A stretch of DNA of 64,000 bases from Stenotrophomonas beteli. GTDB lineage: Bacteria; Pseudomonadota; Gammaproteobacteria; Xanthomonadales; Xanthomonadaceae. The DNA is taken from contig NZ_LLXV01000029.1 of assembly GCF_001431665.1 (NCBI RefSeq), positions 19,393 to 83,392 of the forward strand, written 5' to 3'. The notes beneath the pieces were generated by a model, which saw only the letters and a program-made list of their open reading frames with translations, was not told the origin of the DNA and made no database searches. This document shows, one piece after another, positions 19,382-28,424 of the stretch (the stretch's first letter is position 1; every line of letters begins with the position of its first letter). The position numbers and the translations under genes were made by a program.

Positions 19382-20220
19382 TGGCAAACGACGCGGACAC
19401 GCCCATGGGTCAGAGCCCCTCCGGGGATCTGACCCCAGCGAAGGGTCGGATCCCCGCAGGGGCTCCGATCCTCGATTTCAGCGGCCGCCGCGTGCTCATC
19501 GCCGGCGGCAGCAAGGGCATCGGTCGTGAAATGGCACTGGCCTTTGCCAGCGCCGGTGCGCAGGTTTCAGCCTGCGCACGCGGCCAAGCCGGCCTGGATG
19601 CACTGCGCGCCGACGCGCAGGCGCAGGGCTCGCCCCTGCACACGTTCGCCACCGATCTGGCCGACCTCGGCCAGATCCAGGCGTGGCTGCAGGCCGCCGC
19701 CGATGCGCTCGGCGGCATCGACGTGCTGGTAAACAACGCGACCGGCTACGGCATGGCCGACGACGAGGACGGCTGGGCCGCGAGCCTGCAGATCGACCTG
19801 ATGGCGGCCGTTCGGGCCTCGCGCCTGGCCCTGCCCTGGTTGCGTGCGTCCAGTGACGCCTGCATCCTCAATCTGTCGTCGATCGCCGCACAGCAGCCGC
19901 GCCCCGGTGGCGCGCCGTACGCCGCGGCCAAGGCCGCGCTGTCGCACTACACCACCTCGCAGGCGCTCGCCCTGGCCAAGGACCGCATCCGGGTCAACGC
20001 CATCGCACCGGGCTCGATCGCGTTCGATGACGGCCTGTGGGACCGCCGCCGCACCGAAGATCCCGCGCTGTACCACGGCACCCTGGCGAAGATTCCGTTC
20101 GGCCGCTTCGGCCACCCGCGCGAGATCGCCGACGCCGCCCTGTTCCTGTGCTCGCCGCTGGCGCGCTGGGTCACCGGCCATGTGCTCAACGTCGATGGCG
20201 GCCAAGTGTTGACGGGCTGA
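19381..20220 (+). CDS. SDR-family oxidoreductase with repeat-derived N-terminus
   Basis: The Rossmann nucleotide motif GGSKGIG appears only at about residue 41, whereas classical SDRs have it near residue 10-15. NNAT, a catalytic Ser in NLSSIA, Tyr in APYAAAK (YxxxK) and the C-terminal VDGG motif are all present, so the enzyme core looks intact. The start ATG overlaps the dehydrogenase stop (TGATG). Residues about 9-31 are encoded by the palindromic repeat at 19407-19471. No good start codon lies between that repeat and the Rossmann motif, so the extension is probably translated. Substrate unknown; the coupling suggests the same catabolic route as the dehydrogenase. Confidence 0.85.
   Translation: MANDADTPMGQSPSGDLTPAKGRIPAGAPILDFSGRRVLIAGGSKGIGREMALAFASAGAQVSACARGQAGLDALRADAQAQGSPLHTFATDLADLGQIQAWLQAAADALGGIDVLVNNATGYGMADDEDGWAASLQIDLMAAVRASRLALPWLRASSDACILNLSSIAAQQPRPGGAPYAAAKAALSHYTTSQALALAKDRIRVNAIAPGSIAFDDGLWDRRRTEDPALYHGTLAKIPFGRFGHPREIADAALFLCSPLARWVTGHVLNVDGGQVLTG
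19407..19471. repeat. Two palindromic GGGTCAGAG/GGGTCGGAT repeat units inside a CDS
   Basis: Unit A (19407-19436) runs GGGTCAGAGCCCC, short loop, GGGGATCTGACCC. Unit B (19443-19471) begins GGGTCGGATCCCC and ends GGGGCTCCGATCC. The same sequence family occurs as an inverted pair at 47272-47365. These look like dispersed extragenic palindromes; here both copies lie in frame within the SDR gene. Confidence 0.8.
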
Positions 20221-20231
20221 TACCGCTCCCG

Positions 20232-20364
20232 GTAGCTGCCAACCTTGGTTGGCATGCCGCTCGTCGGCCAAGGTCGACGCCTACCCTGCTGAATTGCCCT
20301 TCGTCGACCAAGGTCGACGCCTACCGGGGCTGGCACCTCGTTTGTCGACCAGGGTCCACGCCTG
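20232..20364. repeat. Cluster of four SMAG-type GTAG palindromes
   Basis: One unit on the + strand (20232-20254: GTAG then TGCCAACC/GGTTGGCA) is followed by three on the - strand ending in CTAC or a variant: 20262-20284, 20302-20324 and a degenerate one at 20342-20364. The stems of the last three share GTCGACC/GGTCGAC. They fill the 217-base gap between the SDR and DUF4190 genes. The GTAG end and stem-loop form match the SMAG family described in S. maltophilia. Confidence 0.85.
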
Positions 20365-20437
20365 CCATCGCATCCGCCGGGCATGGGATTGCCCGGTCAG
20401 AGGCACTATCATGTGCACACTGCCAAGGAGGACCCCG

Positions 20438-20731
20438 ATGAGCGTGGCACCCCGACAGACAAGTGCCCTGGCCGTAGTGAGCCTGGTCGCCGGCATCGCC
20501 AGCTGGACCGTCCTGCCGTTCGTAGCCAGCATCGTGGCCATCGTCACCGGGCACATGGCCCGCGCCGAGATCCGCCGCCGTCCGCACGACCTTGACGGTG
20601 ACGGCCTGGCCGTCACCGGCCTGGTGCTGGGCTGGCTGATGGTCGGCGCGGTGATCGCCGCAATCGTGGTCTTCATCCTGTTCTTCGGCGGCCTGGCCTG
20701 GCTCGCTGCGATGTCGAACGGATCGTCATGA
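20438..20731 (+). CDS. DUF4190-like small membrane protein
   Basis: This 97-residue protein has two long hydrophobic helices around a short polar turn (HMARAEIRRRPHDLDGDGLAVTGLVLGW is the conserved core region). The turn with R-x-x-P and D-G-D/G-L-A, followed by the second helix, is typical of DUF4190, a family of small inner-membrane proteins without defined function. AAGGAGGA at 20425-20432 fixes the ATG at 20438 rather than the in-frame ATG at 20411. Its stop overlaps the methyltransferase start (ATGA). Confidence 0.8.
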   Translation: MSVAPRQTSALAVVSLVAGIASWTVLPFVASIVAIVTGHMARAEIRRRPHDLDGDGLAVTGLVLGWLMVGAVIAAIVVFILFFGGLAWLAAMSNGSS

Positions 20732-21498
20732 CCCCTTCCGACAGCACTGAACGCTTCAGCAGCCGCGTCGCCGACTACGTCCGTTACCGGCCTGACTACC
20801 CGCCCGCCCTGCTGGAGTGGCTGCATGGCCCGATGGGCGTCAGCGACCAGGTCCAGGTGGCCGACATCGGCGCTGGCACCGGCATCTCCAGCCGCCTGTT
20901 CCTGGCCAGCGGCCATCCGGTGGTCGCCGTTGAGCCGAACGCGGCCATGCGCGCCGCCGCCGAAGCATGGCTGGTACCGCACTATCGGCAGTTCCGTGCC
21001 GTCGACGGCCGCGCCGAAGCCACCGGCCTGGACGCTGCCAGCGTTGATCTGGTCAGCGTCGCCCAGGCCTTCCACTGGTTCGACACCGTGGCCGTGCGCG
21101 CCGAATGGCGGCGTATCCTGCGTCCCGGCGGCCAGGCACTGATCTACTGGAATTCGCGCCTGCTCGATGCCAGCCCGTTCCTGGTCGGCTACGAGCAGCT
21201 GCTGCTGGAGTTCGGCACTGACTACAGCGCGGTGGCCGAGCGCTACCAGGACGATGCCACGATGCGGGCATGGTTCGGGAGGGGGCTACGCGGCATGGTG
21301 CAGCTGCCGAACGTGCAGTACCTGGATCTGGACGCCCTGCGCGGGCGGCTGCTGTCTTCTTCCTACGCACCGCAGGCCGGCCATCCGCGGCACGCGCCGA
21401 TGATCGCCGCGCTGCAGGACCTGTTCGCCGCCCACGCGGTCGACGGCCAGGTCGCTTTTGAATATCAAACCCGAGCCTTCCTCGGCACGCTGGACTGA
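20728..21498 (+). CDS. Class I SAM-dependent methyltransferase
   Basis: This 256-residue protein has SAM motif [16 protein letters not shown] (about residues 45-58), an acidic residue ending the next strand (VAVEPN) and the motif [14 protein letters not shown], which places it among Methyltransf_11-type enzymes. YxxFRPxYP-like [16 protein letters not shown] at the N-terminus is frequent in this subgroup. Substrate is not evident. It overlaps the DUF4190 gene by four bases and precedes pyrD by eight bases. Confidence 0.87.
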   Translation: MTPSDSTERFSSRVADYVRYRPDYPPALLEWLHGPMGVSDQVQVADIGAGTGISSRLFLASGHPVVAVEPNAAMRAAAEAWLVPHYRQFRAVDGRAEATGLDAASVDLVSVAQAFHWFDTVAVRAEWRRILRPGGQALIYWNSRLLDASPFLVGYEQLLLEFGTDYSAVAERYQDDATMRAWFGRGLRGMVQLPNVQYLDLDALRGRLLSSSYAPQAGHPRHAPMIAALQDLFAAHAVDGQVAFEYQTRAFLGTLD

Positions 21499-21506
21499 AT
21501 CGACGC

Positions 21507-22562
21507 ATGTATTCGCTTGCCCGCCCCTTCCTGTTCTCGCTCGATGCCGAGCGCGCCCACGGCCTTGGCCTGTCCACACTGGACCTGGCCTACCGCACCG
21601 GCACCACGCCGCTGCTGGCCGCACGCATCGCGCCGATGCCCAGCACGGTGTTCGGGCTGACGTTCCCCAACCCGGTCGGCCTGGCCGCCGGCCTGGACAA
21701 GAACGGCGAGCACATCGATGCATTGTTCGCGCTCGGCTTCGGCTTCGTCGAAATCGGCACCATCACCCCGCGCCCGCAGGCCGGCAATCCGCAGCCGCGC
21801 CTGTTCCGCCTGCCGGAACACAACGCGATCATCAACCGCATGGGCTTCAACAATGCCGGCGTGGACGCGCTGGTGCGCAACGTCGAGCGCGCGCGCAACC
21901 GCCGCGGCCTGCTCGGCATCAACATCGGCAAGAACAAGGACACCCCGAACGAACAGGCCGTGGACGATTACATCGCCTGCCTGGACAAGGTGTACCCGCT
22001 GGCCGACTACATCACCGTCAACATTTCCTCGCCCAACACCGCCGGCCTGCGCGAACTGCAGGAAGAGACCGCGCTGCGCCAGCTGGTGAGCCAGCTGCGT
22101 GACCGCCAGGAAGACCTCGCCGCGCGGCACGGCCGTCGCGTGCCGATGCTGGTGAAGGTGGCGCCGGACCTGAGCGAGCGCGACATCGATGCCGCCGCGC
22201 GCGTGCTGGGCGAGCTGCAGGTGGACGGCGTGATCGCCACCAACACCACCATCGACCACAGCAAGGTGGCCGGCGACCCGCTGGCCAACGAAGCCGGCGG
22301 CCTGTCCGGCGCACCGGTGCTGGAGCAGTCCACGCTGGTACTGCGCCGGCTGCGTGCGCGCCTGCCCGAAGCGGTGCCGCTGGTGGGTGTCGGCGGCATT
22401 CTGTCCGGTGCCGATGCGGTGGCCAAGATGGCCGCCGGTGCCTCGCTCGTGCAGGTCTACAGCGGCCTGATTTTCCGCGGCCCGGCCCTGGTCTCGGACT
22501 GCGTGGAGGCGATCCGCCGCCGTCGCGAGGCGCCCAGCCGTGGCGCGGTGGCGCCGCTGTGA
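21507..22562 (+). CDS. pyrD: Quinone-dependent dihydroorotate dehydrogenase
   Basis: This 351-residue class 2 enzyme has an N-terminal amphipathic membrane-associating part ([19 protein letters not shown]). FMN-barrel motifs follow: [32 protein letters not shown] and NISSPNT, where Ser is the catalytic base of class 2, then NTTIDHSK and GVGGI. It oxidises dihydroorotate to orotate with ubiquinone in pyrimidine synthesis, bound to the cytoplasmic membrane. Its stop overlaps the murB start, so the two housekeeping genes are probably co-translated. Confidence 0.96.
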   Translation: MYSLARPFLFSLDAERAHGLGLSTLDLAYRTGTTPLLAARIAPMPSTVFGLTFPNPVGLAAGLDKNGEHIDALFALGFGFVEIGTITPRPQAGNPQPRLFRLPEHNAIINRMGFNNAGVDALVRNVERARNRRGLLGINIGKNKDTPNEQAVDDYIACLDKVYPLADYITVNISSPNTAGLRELQEETALRQLVSQLRDRQEDLAARHGRRVPMLVKVAPDLSERDIDAAARVLGELQVDGVIATNTTIDHSKVAGDPLANEAGGLSGAPVLEQSTLVLRRLRARLPEAVPLVGVGGILSGADAVAKMAAGASLVQVYSGLIFRGPALVSDCVEAIRRRREAPSRGAVAPL

Positions 22563-23632
22563 GCGCGCCCATGGATACCGTCGACGGCAACGCCCCGCTG
22601 CGCTGGACGCTCACCCGCAATGCCCCGTTGCAGGCGCTCAATACCTTCCATGTGCAGGCCAGCGCCGCGCAGCTGCTGGAACTGCACGATCCCGCACTGC
22701 TGCCGGAGGTGCTGGCACTGCCGGAGGTGGCCAGCGGCCCGCTGCTGGTGCTGGGCAGCGGCAGCAACGTGCTGATCGCCGAAGATCTTCCCGGCACCGT
22801 GCTGGTGTTCGCCAACCGTGACATCAGTTTCCTTGAACACCGCGCCGACCATGCCGTGATCCGCGCCGGCGCCGGCGTGCCGTGGCATGGCCTGGTGATG
22901 TGGTCGCTGCAGGAAGGCCTGTCCGGCCTGGAGAATCTGGCGTTGATTCCCGGCACCGCCGGCGCCGCGCCAATCCAGAACATCGGTGCCTACGGCGCGC
23001 AGGTCGGCGAGTTCATCCAGGCCGTTGAAGCCTGGGACTGCCAGGAACAGGCCTGGGTGCGGCTGGACAACGAACAGTGTGGTTTCGCCTACCGCGACAG
23101 CGTGTTCAAGCAGCAGATGGACCGCTACTTGATCACCGCCATCGAGCTGAAGCTGCCGTTGCTGCATGACCTGCGCATGGACTACGCCGGTATCCGCGAG
23201 GAACTGCAGGCGCAGGGCGTGGAGCTGCCCAGCGCCGTGGACGTGGCCAATGCGGTGATCGCGATCCGCCGCCGCAAGCTGCCCGACCCGGATGTACTGG
23301 GCAACGCCGGCAGCTTCTTCAAGAACCCGGTGCTGCCGCTGGAGCAGGTGGACGTATTGCTGCAGCATTTCCCTGAGTTGCCGGTGTTCCCGGCCGACCA
23401 GGAGGGCAAGCGCAAGGTTTCGGCGGCGTGGATGATCGAGTCCTGCGGCTGGAAGGGCTTCCGCGAAGGCGATGCCGGCGTGGCGCCGAGCCATGCGCTG
23501 GTGCTGGTCAACCACGGCAACGCCACCGGCGCCGAGCTGCTGGCACTGGCGCGCCGCATTTCGGCCTCGGTGCTGGAGAAATTCGGCGTACCGATCGAAC
23601 CGGAGCCCCGCCTGCTCGGCGCACAGTGGTGA
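22559..23632 (+). CDS. murB: UDP-N-acetylmuramate dehydrogenase
   Basis: This 357-residue type I MurB has FAD-binding motifs [13 protein letters not shown] and [10 protein letters not shown], the [17 protein letters not shown] loop, catalytic Ser in YRDSVFK and the C-terminal Glu in [10 protein letters not shown]. It reduces enolpyruvyl-UDP-GlcNAc to UDP-MurNAc with NADPH in peptidoglycan precursor synthesis. GTG at 22559 overlaps the pyrD stop (GTGA); ATG at 22571 is an alternative start. Normal length for the family. Confidence 0.96.
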   Translation: MSAPMDTVDGNAPLRWTLTRNAPLQALNTFHVQASAAQLLELHDPALLPEVLALPEVASGPLLVLGSGSNVLIAEDLPGTVLVFANRDISFLEHRADHAVIRAGAGVPWHGLVMWSLQEGLSGLENLALIPGTAGAAPIQNIGAYGAQVGEFIQAVEAWDCQEQAWVRLDNEQCGFAYRDSVFKQQMDRYLITAIELKLPLLHDLRMDYAGIREELQAQGVELPSAVDVANAVIAIRRRKLPDPDVLGNAGSFFKNPVLPLEQVDVLLQHFPELPVFPADQEGKRKVSAAWMIESCGWKGFREGDAGVAPSHALVLVNHGNATGAELLALARRISASVLEKFGVPIEPEPRLLGAQW

Positions 23633-24552
23633 ACAGCCCCACCCTCTCCCCCGGCGCCACCCCGATGCGGGCGGCGCTGCTGATGCTCGGCAGCACGATG
23701 GCCTTCGGCCTGATGGCGGTGGCGATCCGCTATGCCACCCGCTACGTACCGACCCAGGAAGTGGCGTTCTTCCGCAACGCCTTCGGCCTGCTTGCGCTGC
23801 TGCCGATGCTGCTGCGACCGGGCCGCGCGCCATGGAAGACCCAGCAGCTGCCGCGCTATTTCGTGCGCAGTGCGATCGGCCTGGCGTCGATGCTGTGCGC
23901 GTTCTGGGCGCTGGGCCACCTGCCGCTGGCGCAGGCGGTCTCACTCTCGTACTCCACGCCGCTGTTCGTCACCATTGCCGCGGTGCTGTGGCTGGGCGAA
24001 ACCGTGCGCGTGCGCCGCTGGGCGGCGGTGGTGGTCGGCTTCATCGGCGTGCTGGTGATCGTCCGCCCTGGCACCGCTGGCTTCACCGCCGGCAGCCTGG
24101 TTGCGGTGTGCGCGGCCGTGCTCAGCTCGCTGGTGGCGATCCAGATCAAGCAGCTGACCCGCATCGACAGCGCCGACACCGTGGTGCTCTACACCTATGT
24201 GTTCTGGGTGCCGTTGTCGCTGGTTCCGGCGCTGTTCGTCTGGGTCTGGCCCACCGGCCTGGCCTGGTTGTGGCTGCTGGCCACCGGCGTGCTCGGTACC
24301 CTGGGCCAGCTCTTGTGGACCCGCGCTCTGCGCCTGGGCGAAGTTTCAGCGCTGACGCCGATCAGCTTCCTGCAACTTCCGCTGGTGACCCTGTGCGGCT
24401 GGCTGCTGTTCAATGAAACCGTCGATCGCTGGACGATCCTCGGTGCCGGCATCATCCTCGGCGCCAACGCCTATATCGCGCACCGCGAGGCTGTTCTGTC
24501 ACGACGTGCCGCCAGCGCTGCGGCCTCAGCCGCCGCCAAACCGGCCGAGTAG
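23629..24552 (+). CDS. EamA/DMT-family transporter
   Basis: The protein has about 307 residues with ten hydrophobic helices in two EamA repeats (first helix [24 protein letters not shown]; second repeat from [21 protein letters not shown]). Such drug/metabolite exporters move amino acids, nucleosides or other small molecules across the inner membrane; the substrate is unknown. GTG at 23629 overlaps the murB stop, but ATG at 23665, right before the first helix, is also plausible. The stop codon TAG lies within the GTAG of a SMAG element, so the last residues may have been changed by its insertion. Confidence 0.87.
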   Translation: MNSPTLSPGATPMRAALLMLGSTMAFGLMAVAIRYATRYVPTQEVAFFRNAFGLLALLPMLLRPGRAPWKTQQLPRYFVRSAIGLASMLCAFWALGHLPLAQAVSLSYSTPLFVTIAAVLWLGETVRVRRWAAVVVGFIGVLVIVRPGTAGFTAGSLVAVCAAVLSSLVAIQIKQLTRIDSADTVVLYTYVFWVPLSLVPALFVWVWPTGLAWLWLLATGVLGTLGQLLWTRALRLGEVSALTPISFLQLPLVTLCGWLLFNETVDRWTILGAGIILGANAYIAHREAVLSRRAASAAASAAAKPAE

Positions 24553-24618
24553 ACCGCGCCAAGCGTGGATAACAACCCTCCCGCCTGATCACGCCACCCA
24601 CGCGTGGCGTGGATCTAC
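24549..24618. repeat. Convergent pair of SMAG palindromes carrying two stop codons
   Basis: A + unit (24549-24570, GTAGACCGCGCC...GCGTGGAT) and a - unit (about 24596-24618, CCACGCGTGG stem ending in CTAC) face each other. The first GTAG contains the transporter's TAG stop and the second, read on the - strand, contains the kinase gene's TAG stop. An inverted pair between convergent genes could also act as a bidirectional terminator-like stem. Confidence 0.85.
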
Positions 24619-25619
24619 AGCGCGCGATACGCGCGCTCGGCAGCATCAAACACATTGCCGGGAGCGAACTGCTCGCTGAGGAAATGCAGCGATTGCCGGC
24701 GCAGCTGTGGCGAACGATCCAGCGCGCCAGGCGCCAGCAGCACCTGCTGGAATTCGATCAGGTCCTGCAGGATGCGCCCGTGGCGATACCAGGCGATCCA
24801 GCGCGGATCCCCCAGGTCGCCGCCATAGCCTTCGCCGAAGCCCGCCGGATTCTCGCGGCCCCAGCGCCCTCCAACGGCGGCACCGACGAACATCAGGTCA
24901 CGTTCGCGCGGTGCCAGTGACAGGCCGTCCCAGTCGATCAGGTGCAGAGCGCCATCGTTGCCCATCAGCAGGTTGCCGGCGTGCAGATCGGTATGGCACA
25001 GGTGCAGGTCCACCGGAACGCCCTGCAGCGCACCGTACAGCTGCAGCGCGTGTGCGTGCAGCGCGGCGATGCGCACGTGCTGTTGCTCCCAGATGGAGAC
25101 GAACGCGCGACTGAGCCCGTCCTGTGCAGCCGGCAGGCCATCCTCGGCCAGCCACCTGCCCACCGTTTCCAGCGCTGCGGGCTCCAGCTGCACGCGCGGC
25201 AATGCTCCCTGCAGCTCCGCAGGCAACCGCACCTCGTGCAGGCGCCGCAGCACCTGGCCCAACCGGTTCCACTGGGCGCGGCTCAAGGGCGCCTCGAAAC
25301 CGGACTGACCCTCGATATAGGGAAACAGGGTGAACTGCAGGCCCCAGCGCTGAACCGAGGCGCCGCCGGTGAGTGCCGGCCATGGCGCCACGATCTCGTC
25401 GATGCCGGATGTGCCGCGCAGCCAATGCAGGCTGTCCCACACCGCGGGATCAACCTGGTAGGTACGGCATTTCAACCACCACTGGCCATGCCGCGCATCG
25501 ACGCGGTACACGCTGGCGCCGGCGTCGGCGCCCACCGCGCGTGGCACCACTGCGGTTGCCGTGATGCCGTAGGACTGCTGTAGAACTTCGCCGAGATGCT
25601 GCGCCGACGCGAATGACAT
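24615..25619 (-). CDS. Aminoglycoside phosphotransferase-family kinase
   Basis: This 334-residue protein has the Brenner motif CHTDLHAGNLL (His209, Asp211, Asn216) and the metal-binding IDWDGL (228-233), the catalytic signature of APH/choline-kinase-like enzymes. The N-lobe Lys is probably Lys50 in WWLKCR. Length and the ERDLMFVGAA segment are reminiscent of spectinomycin-kinase APH(9)-like proteins, but that is only a suggestion. A role in resistance or in small-molecule phosphorylation (for example hydroxyl or amino-sugar compounds) cannot be separated here. The stop codon is provided by a SMAG element. Confidence 0.8.
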   Translation of the reverse strand: MSFASAQHLGEVLQQSYGITATAVVPRAVGADAGASVYRVDARHGQWWLKCRTYQVDPAVWDSLHWLRGTSGIDEIVAPWPALTGGASVQRWGLQFTLFPYIEGQSGFEAPLSRAQWNRLGQVLRRLHEVRLPAELQGALPRVQLEPAALETVGRWLAEDGLPAAQDGLSRAFVSIWEQQHVRIAALHAHALQLYGALQGVPVDLHLCHTDLHAGNLLMGNDGALHLIDWDGLSLAPRERDLMFVGAAVGGRWGRENPAGFGEGYGGDLGDPRWIAWYRHGRILQDLIEFQQVLLAPGALDRSPQLRRQSLHFLSEQFAPGNVFDAAERAYRAL

Positions 25620-25688
25620 GAATGGAAGGGGAAAGTATTACCTGCGGCCACTATCGCAGATGCCCTCGCCGAGACACAGACATGTCCG

Positions 25689-26753
25689 TCACAACATCGC
25701 GCCGGGGCGAGCCGCAGGCTGGCCCGCGACGCGACGCATCAGCGCTTCCAGCGGGCCACGCGCAAACCGCCACGACCACAGCCACGCTGCGGCCGTTGCC
25801 AGCATCAGGAACAGCAGCGCCCACAACAGCACCGACGCCAACGAAGCGCTTCCGTCCAGCAGGCCCAGGCTTTCCAGCGTGCCCATGCCCAGCAGGATGT
25901 GACCGGCGTACAAGGTCAGGGTCATGCGCCCTGCGGCGGTGAACGGTTCTATCCAGTCACCCGGATAGCGATGCGTGAACAACAGGCAGGCGGCGATCAG
26001 CGAACACGCTGCACCGGCGCCGGTCAGCAGGTAGGCCGGGCCAGGAGGCATCGGCTGCGTTCCCAGCCACGCCTGCCAGGGCGTGGCCTGCGCCAGATGC
26101 TGCACGCCGTGGCCGGCACCGATCAGCAACAGCCCCAGCGCCAGCACTGCCCGCTGCACCCGGGGGAGCGACAACGGCAGGCGCGCCAGCAGCATGCCCA
26201 GCAGGAAGAAGCACAGCCACGGCAGCACCGGATGGAACCCATTGAACAGCAGGTTGCGCACCGCGCCGGGCCATTGCCAGAGGCCGGCGTACTCCAGCGT
26301 CCGCCAGTTCCAGCCCTCGCTGTAATCCCAGTGCAGCAGCGCCCAGAACGAGCACGCTGCCAGGACGACGATGCTGGCCAGCAACACCTTCGGCGACGCG
26401 CGCAGCCACAGCACCGCAAGCGCGAAATACACCGCGTAGAAGTGCAGGATGTCGGCCGGGAACAGGGTCAGGTTGAACAGGCCCAGCACCATCAGGACCA
26501 TTGCGCGCCGCCAGGTCTGCATGCTCGCCGGCCGCCATTGCTGGCGCTGCGTGGCCAGTACCAGGCCCAGCCCTGCCAGGGTGACGAAGGTCGCCGAGGC
26601 CTTGCCCTCCAGCAGGTGGAAGACGCCGGCCAGCCAACCGTCACCATCGGCAGGAACGGCCATGGCCAACCGGAAGTTGACCAGCACCATGCCCGCCAGT
26701 GCCAGGTAACGCGCCAGATCCAACCCATGCATGCGCCGCTCGCCCCCACTCAT
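25689..26753 (-). CDS. DUF418-family membrane protein
   Basis: This 354-residue protein has about nine hydrophobic helices. It starts with RMHGLDLARYLALAGMVLVN, the R-x3-D-x2-R pattern of the DUF1624/DUF418 acyltransferase-like group, and ends with GPLEALMRRVAG, the typical DUF418 tail. Members (YeiB-like) are thought to be membrane acyltransferases or transporters; function is unproven. The open frame runs further upstream, but ATG at 26753 overlaps the TetR gene's stop (ATGA), which fixes the start and indicates a two-gene operon under the TetR regulator. Confidence 0.8.
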   Translation of the reverse strand: MSGGERRMHGLDLARYLALAGMVLVNFRLAMAVPADGDGWLAGVFHLLEGKASATFVTLAGLGLVLATQRQQWRPASMQTWRRAMVLMVLGLFNLTLFPADILHFYAVYFALAVLWLRASPKVLLASIVVLAACSFWALLHWDYSEGWNWRTLEYAGLWQWPGAVRNLLFNGFHPVLPWLCFFLLGMLLARLPLSLPRVQRAVLALGLLLIGAGHGVQHLAQATPWQAWLGTQPMPPGPAYLLTGAGAACSLIAACLLFTHRYPGDWIEPFTAAGRMTLTLYAGHILLGMGTLESLGLLDGSASLASVLLWALLFLMLATAAAWLWSWRFARGPLEALMRRVAGQPAARPGAML

Positions 26754-27340
26754 GCGCGCGCGCCCAGCAGTGCCAGCAACTGGGCAGGGTCGAGCACGTC
26801 TCCCTGCGCGCCACCGGCCTGGAAAAGGCCCTGGCGCAGCGCATTGCTCTCGATGGCATCCAGCACGACCTGCGCCTGCAGCGCCGGTGCCAGCGCGGGC
26901 CGCCGGCGTTCGCGCTGTGCCATGCGCAGCAGTGCGTCGGCCAGCGCCTGCTGCACCTGCCGTCGATTGGCATTGAAGGCGGCGGCGACAGCCGGGGTCC
27001 GCGCACATTCGGCCAGGACCTCGACGGCGAGCGTCGCCCACTCCGGCTGCCGGCACAGCGCGTGGAAAGCCTGAAGGAAGGCCAGCACCTTTACACGTTC
27101 ACCGTCGGCTGCGGCCAACCGCGCCAGCAGCGGCGCCAGCGCTTCGCTCTCGGTCTCGGCCACCGCAAGGATGATCGCCTCCTTGCCCGGGAAGTGATTG
27201 TAGAGATTGCCCAGGCTGACTCCGGCCGCCTGCGCGATGTCACGCATGCTGGTCTGGTGGAAACCCTTGGCCAGGAAGCACTGCAGGGCCGCCTGCAGGA
27301 TCTGGGCGATGCGTTGCTGGTTGCGGTCGATGCGGTTCAT
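26750..27340 (-). CDS. TetR-family transcriptional regulator (upstream of DUF418)
   Basis: From the ATG at 27340 the protein has 196 residues. The TetR helix-turn-helix is IRQ-like QRIAQILQAALQCFLAKGF followed by TSMRDIAQAAGVSLGNLYNHF. The C-terminal ligand domain is not recognisable by family. Two earlier in-frame ATGs exist (27370, 27352), but the first lies within a perfect operator-like palindrome (27355-27366), so the promoter-proximal operator would sit inside the gene; 27340 is preferred. It probably represses itself and the DUF418 gene that overlaps its stop. Confidence 0.85.
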   Translation of the reverse strand: MNRIDRNQQRIAQILQAALQCFLAKGFHQTSMRDIAQAAGVSLGNLYNHFPGKEAIILAVAETESEALAPLLARLAAADGERVKVLAFLQAFHALCRQPEWATLAVEVLAECARTPAVAAAFNANRRQVQQALADALLRMAQRERRRPALAPALQAQVVLDAIESNALRQGLFQAGGAQGDVLDPAQLLALLGARA

Positions 27341-27354
27341 GACGCCAATCATGA

Positions 27355-27366
27355 ACGAACGTTCGT
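27355..27366. promoter_or_regulatory. Putative TetR operator ACGAACGTTCGT
   Basis: A perfect 12-base palindrome lies directly upstream of the TetR gene's likely start codon. Its GAACGTTC core and position suggest autoregulation by the adjacent TetR protein. Confidence 0.6.
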
Positions 27367-27420
27367 CCATTTCAAGGCACTGGGCTGGCGCCGGCAGGCC
27401 AGCGTTCAGCCCTTGCCACC

Positions 27421-28230
27421 TCAGAAGAACTCATCAAGCAAGCGGTAGAACGCCAGCCGCCGCTCATCGGCAACCAGGCCTTAGCGTTGAAAAAAGGGCG
27501 CCACCCACCGGGTGTCTTCGAAATTGTCGACCAGGCTGCGCGCAGCCAACGCCAGGTCCTGGTAGCGATCGGCCACGCCCAGCCGCCCGCAGTCGATGAA
27601 CCCACTGAAGCGGCCGTTGGCCGCCATCAGGTTGGGCAGGCAGGCGTCGCCATGGCACACCACCCGGTCTTCGTGCTCCGGCCGGGTGGCGTGGAGTTCG
27701 GCGAACACCTGCTGCGGGCTCTGGCCGAGGCGTTCGTCATCGAAATCGCCGGCATCGACCAAGCCGCCCTCGATCCGCGCTGCGGCCGCCTGCAGGCGCG
27801 ACGCAATGCGCTGGTCGAAGGGACAGGCGGCTACCGGCAGCGCATGCAGGCCGCGCAGGGCGTCGGCCAGCACTTCAACCAACCGCGGCGGCGCGAGCTC
27901 CGGCGACGACGCCAGATCGCGACCTGGCAACGCGCTCATCAGCAGCCAGTGGCGCCCTGCTTCCTTGACGTCGGCGATCACCGTCGGCGCGGGCTGGCCT
28001 TGTGCCCGCAGCCAGCGCAGGCGCGCGATCTCATCGCCAAGTTCGCTGAAGGCGTCGATCACTTCCGACTTCAGGAAGGCATCGGCCTGCCCGTGCCGAT
28101 GCACGCGGGCAACCTCCGCGCGCGAAGCGCCGATCGATTGCCGTTCGATGCGGGCGTCGGCCAGGATCTGCCGCCACGCCTTCGGCAACGGCATGTCGCT
28201 CGGGGCGGAGTCGGTTTCATTCCTTTGCAT
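27421..28230 (-). pseudogene. aph(3')-IIc: aph(3')-IIc-like aminoglycoside kinase, truncated by TAA
   Basis: The first 249 residues are an APH(3')-II-type kinase with VCHGDACLPN (catalytic Asp196) and FIDCGRLGVADRYQD, which phosphorylates the 3'-OH of kanamycin and neomycin in the cytoplasm. The frame then meets TAA at 27481-27483. If that one codon is passed, the same frame continues as GLVADERRLAFYRLLDEFF to TGA at 27421-27423, which is the expected family C-terminus and gives 269 residues. A Tyr codon (TAC or TAT) at this place would restore QRYGLVADE. The lost tail contains the LLDEFF segment, whose acidic residues and terminal Phe contact the aminoglycoside in solved APH(3') structures, so activity is probably lost or reduced. 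ATG at 28230 was chosen over further upstream frame. Confidence 0.87.
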
Positions 28231-28424
28231 GCGAAGATCCTGCGTCGGCGGGTGACACGGGCGATTGTCGCGCACTTCCAGCAGGCACTCGGCCGCGCTG
28301 AACCGGATCCTTACGCCGGCGCGCCGGGCGATGGACGAAACCCGGCGCGCCGTCCACAGTGCCCGGCGCCGCACAGGCGGTGTGCAGTGGCGTTCGCTGC
28401 AACTCCCCCATACAAGGAAGCAAC

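Noticed and set aside
17786..19387. 533-codon open frame on the - strand opposite the aldehyde dehydrogenase gene
   Set aside because: Antisense to a clearly conserved gene in GC-rich DNA where such frames are common; no motif, signal peptide or ribosome site.
20232..20364. CRISPR-like series of repeats
   Set aside because: Units are palindromic with GTAG ends in both orientations, the spacing is irregular and no cas gene is near; these are SMAG elements.
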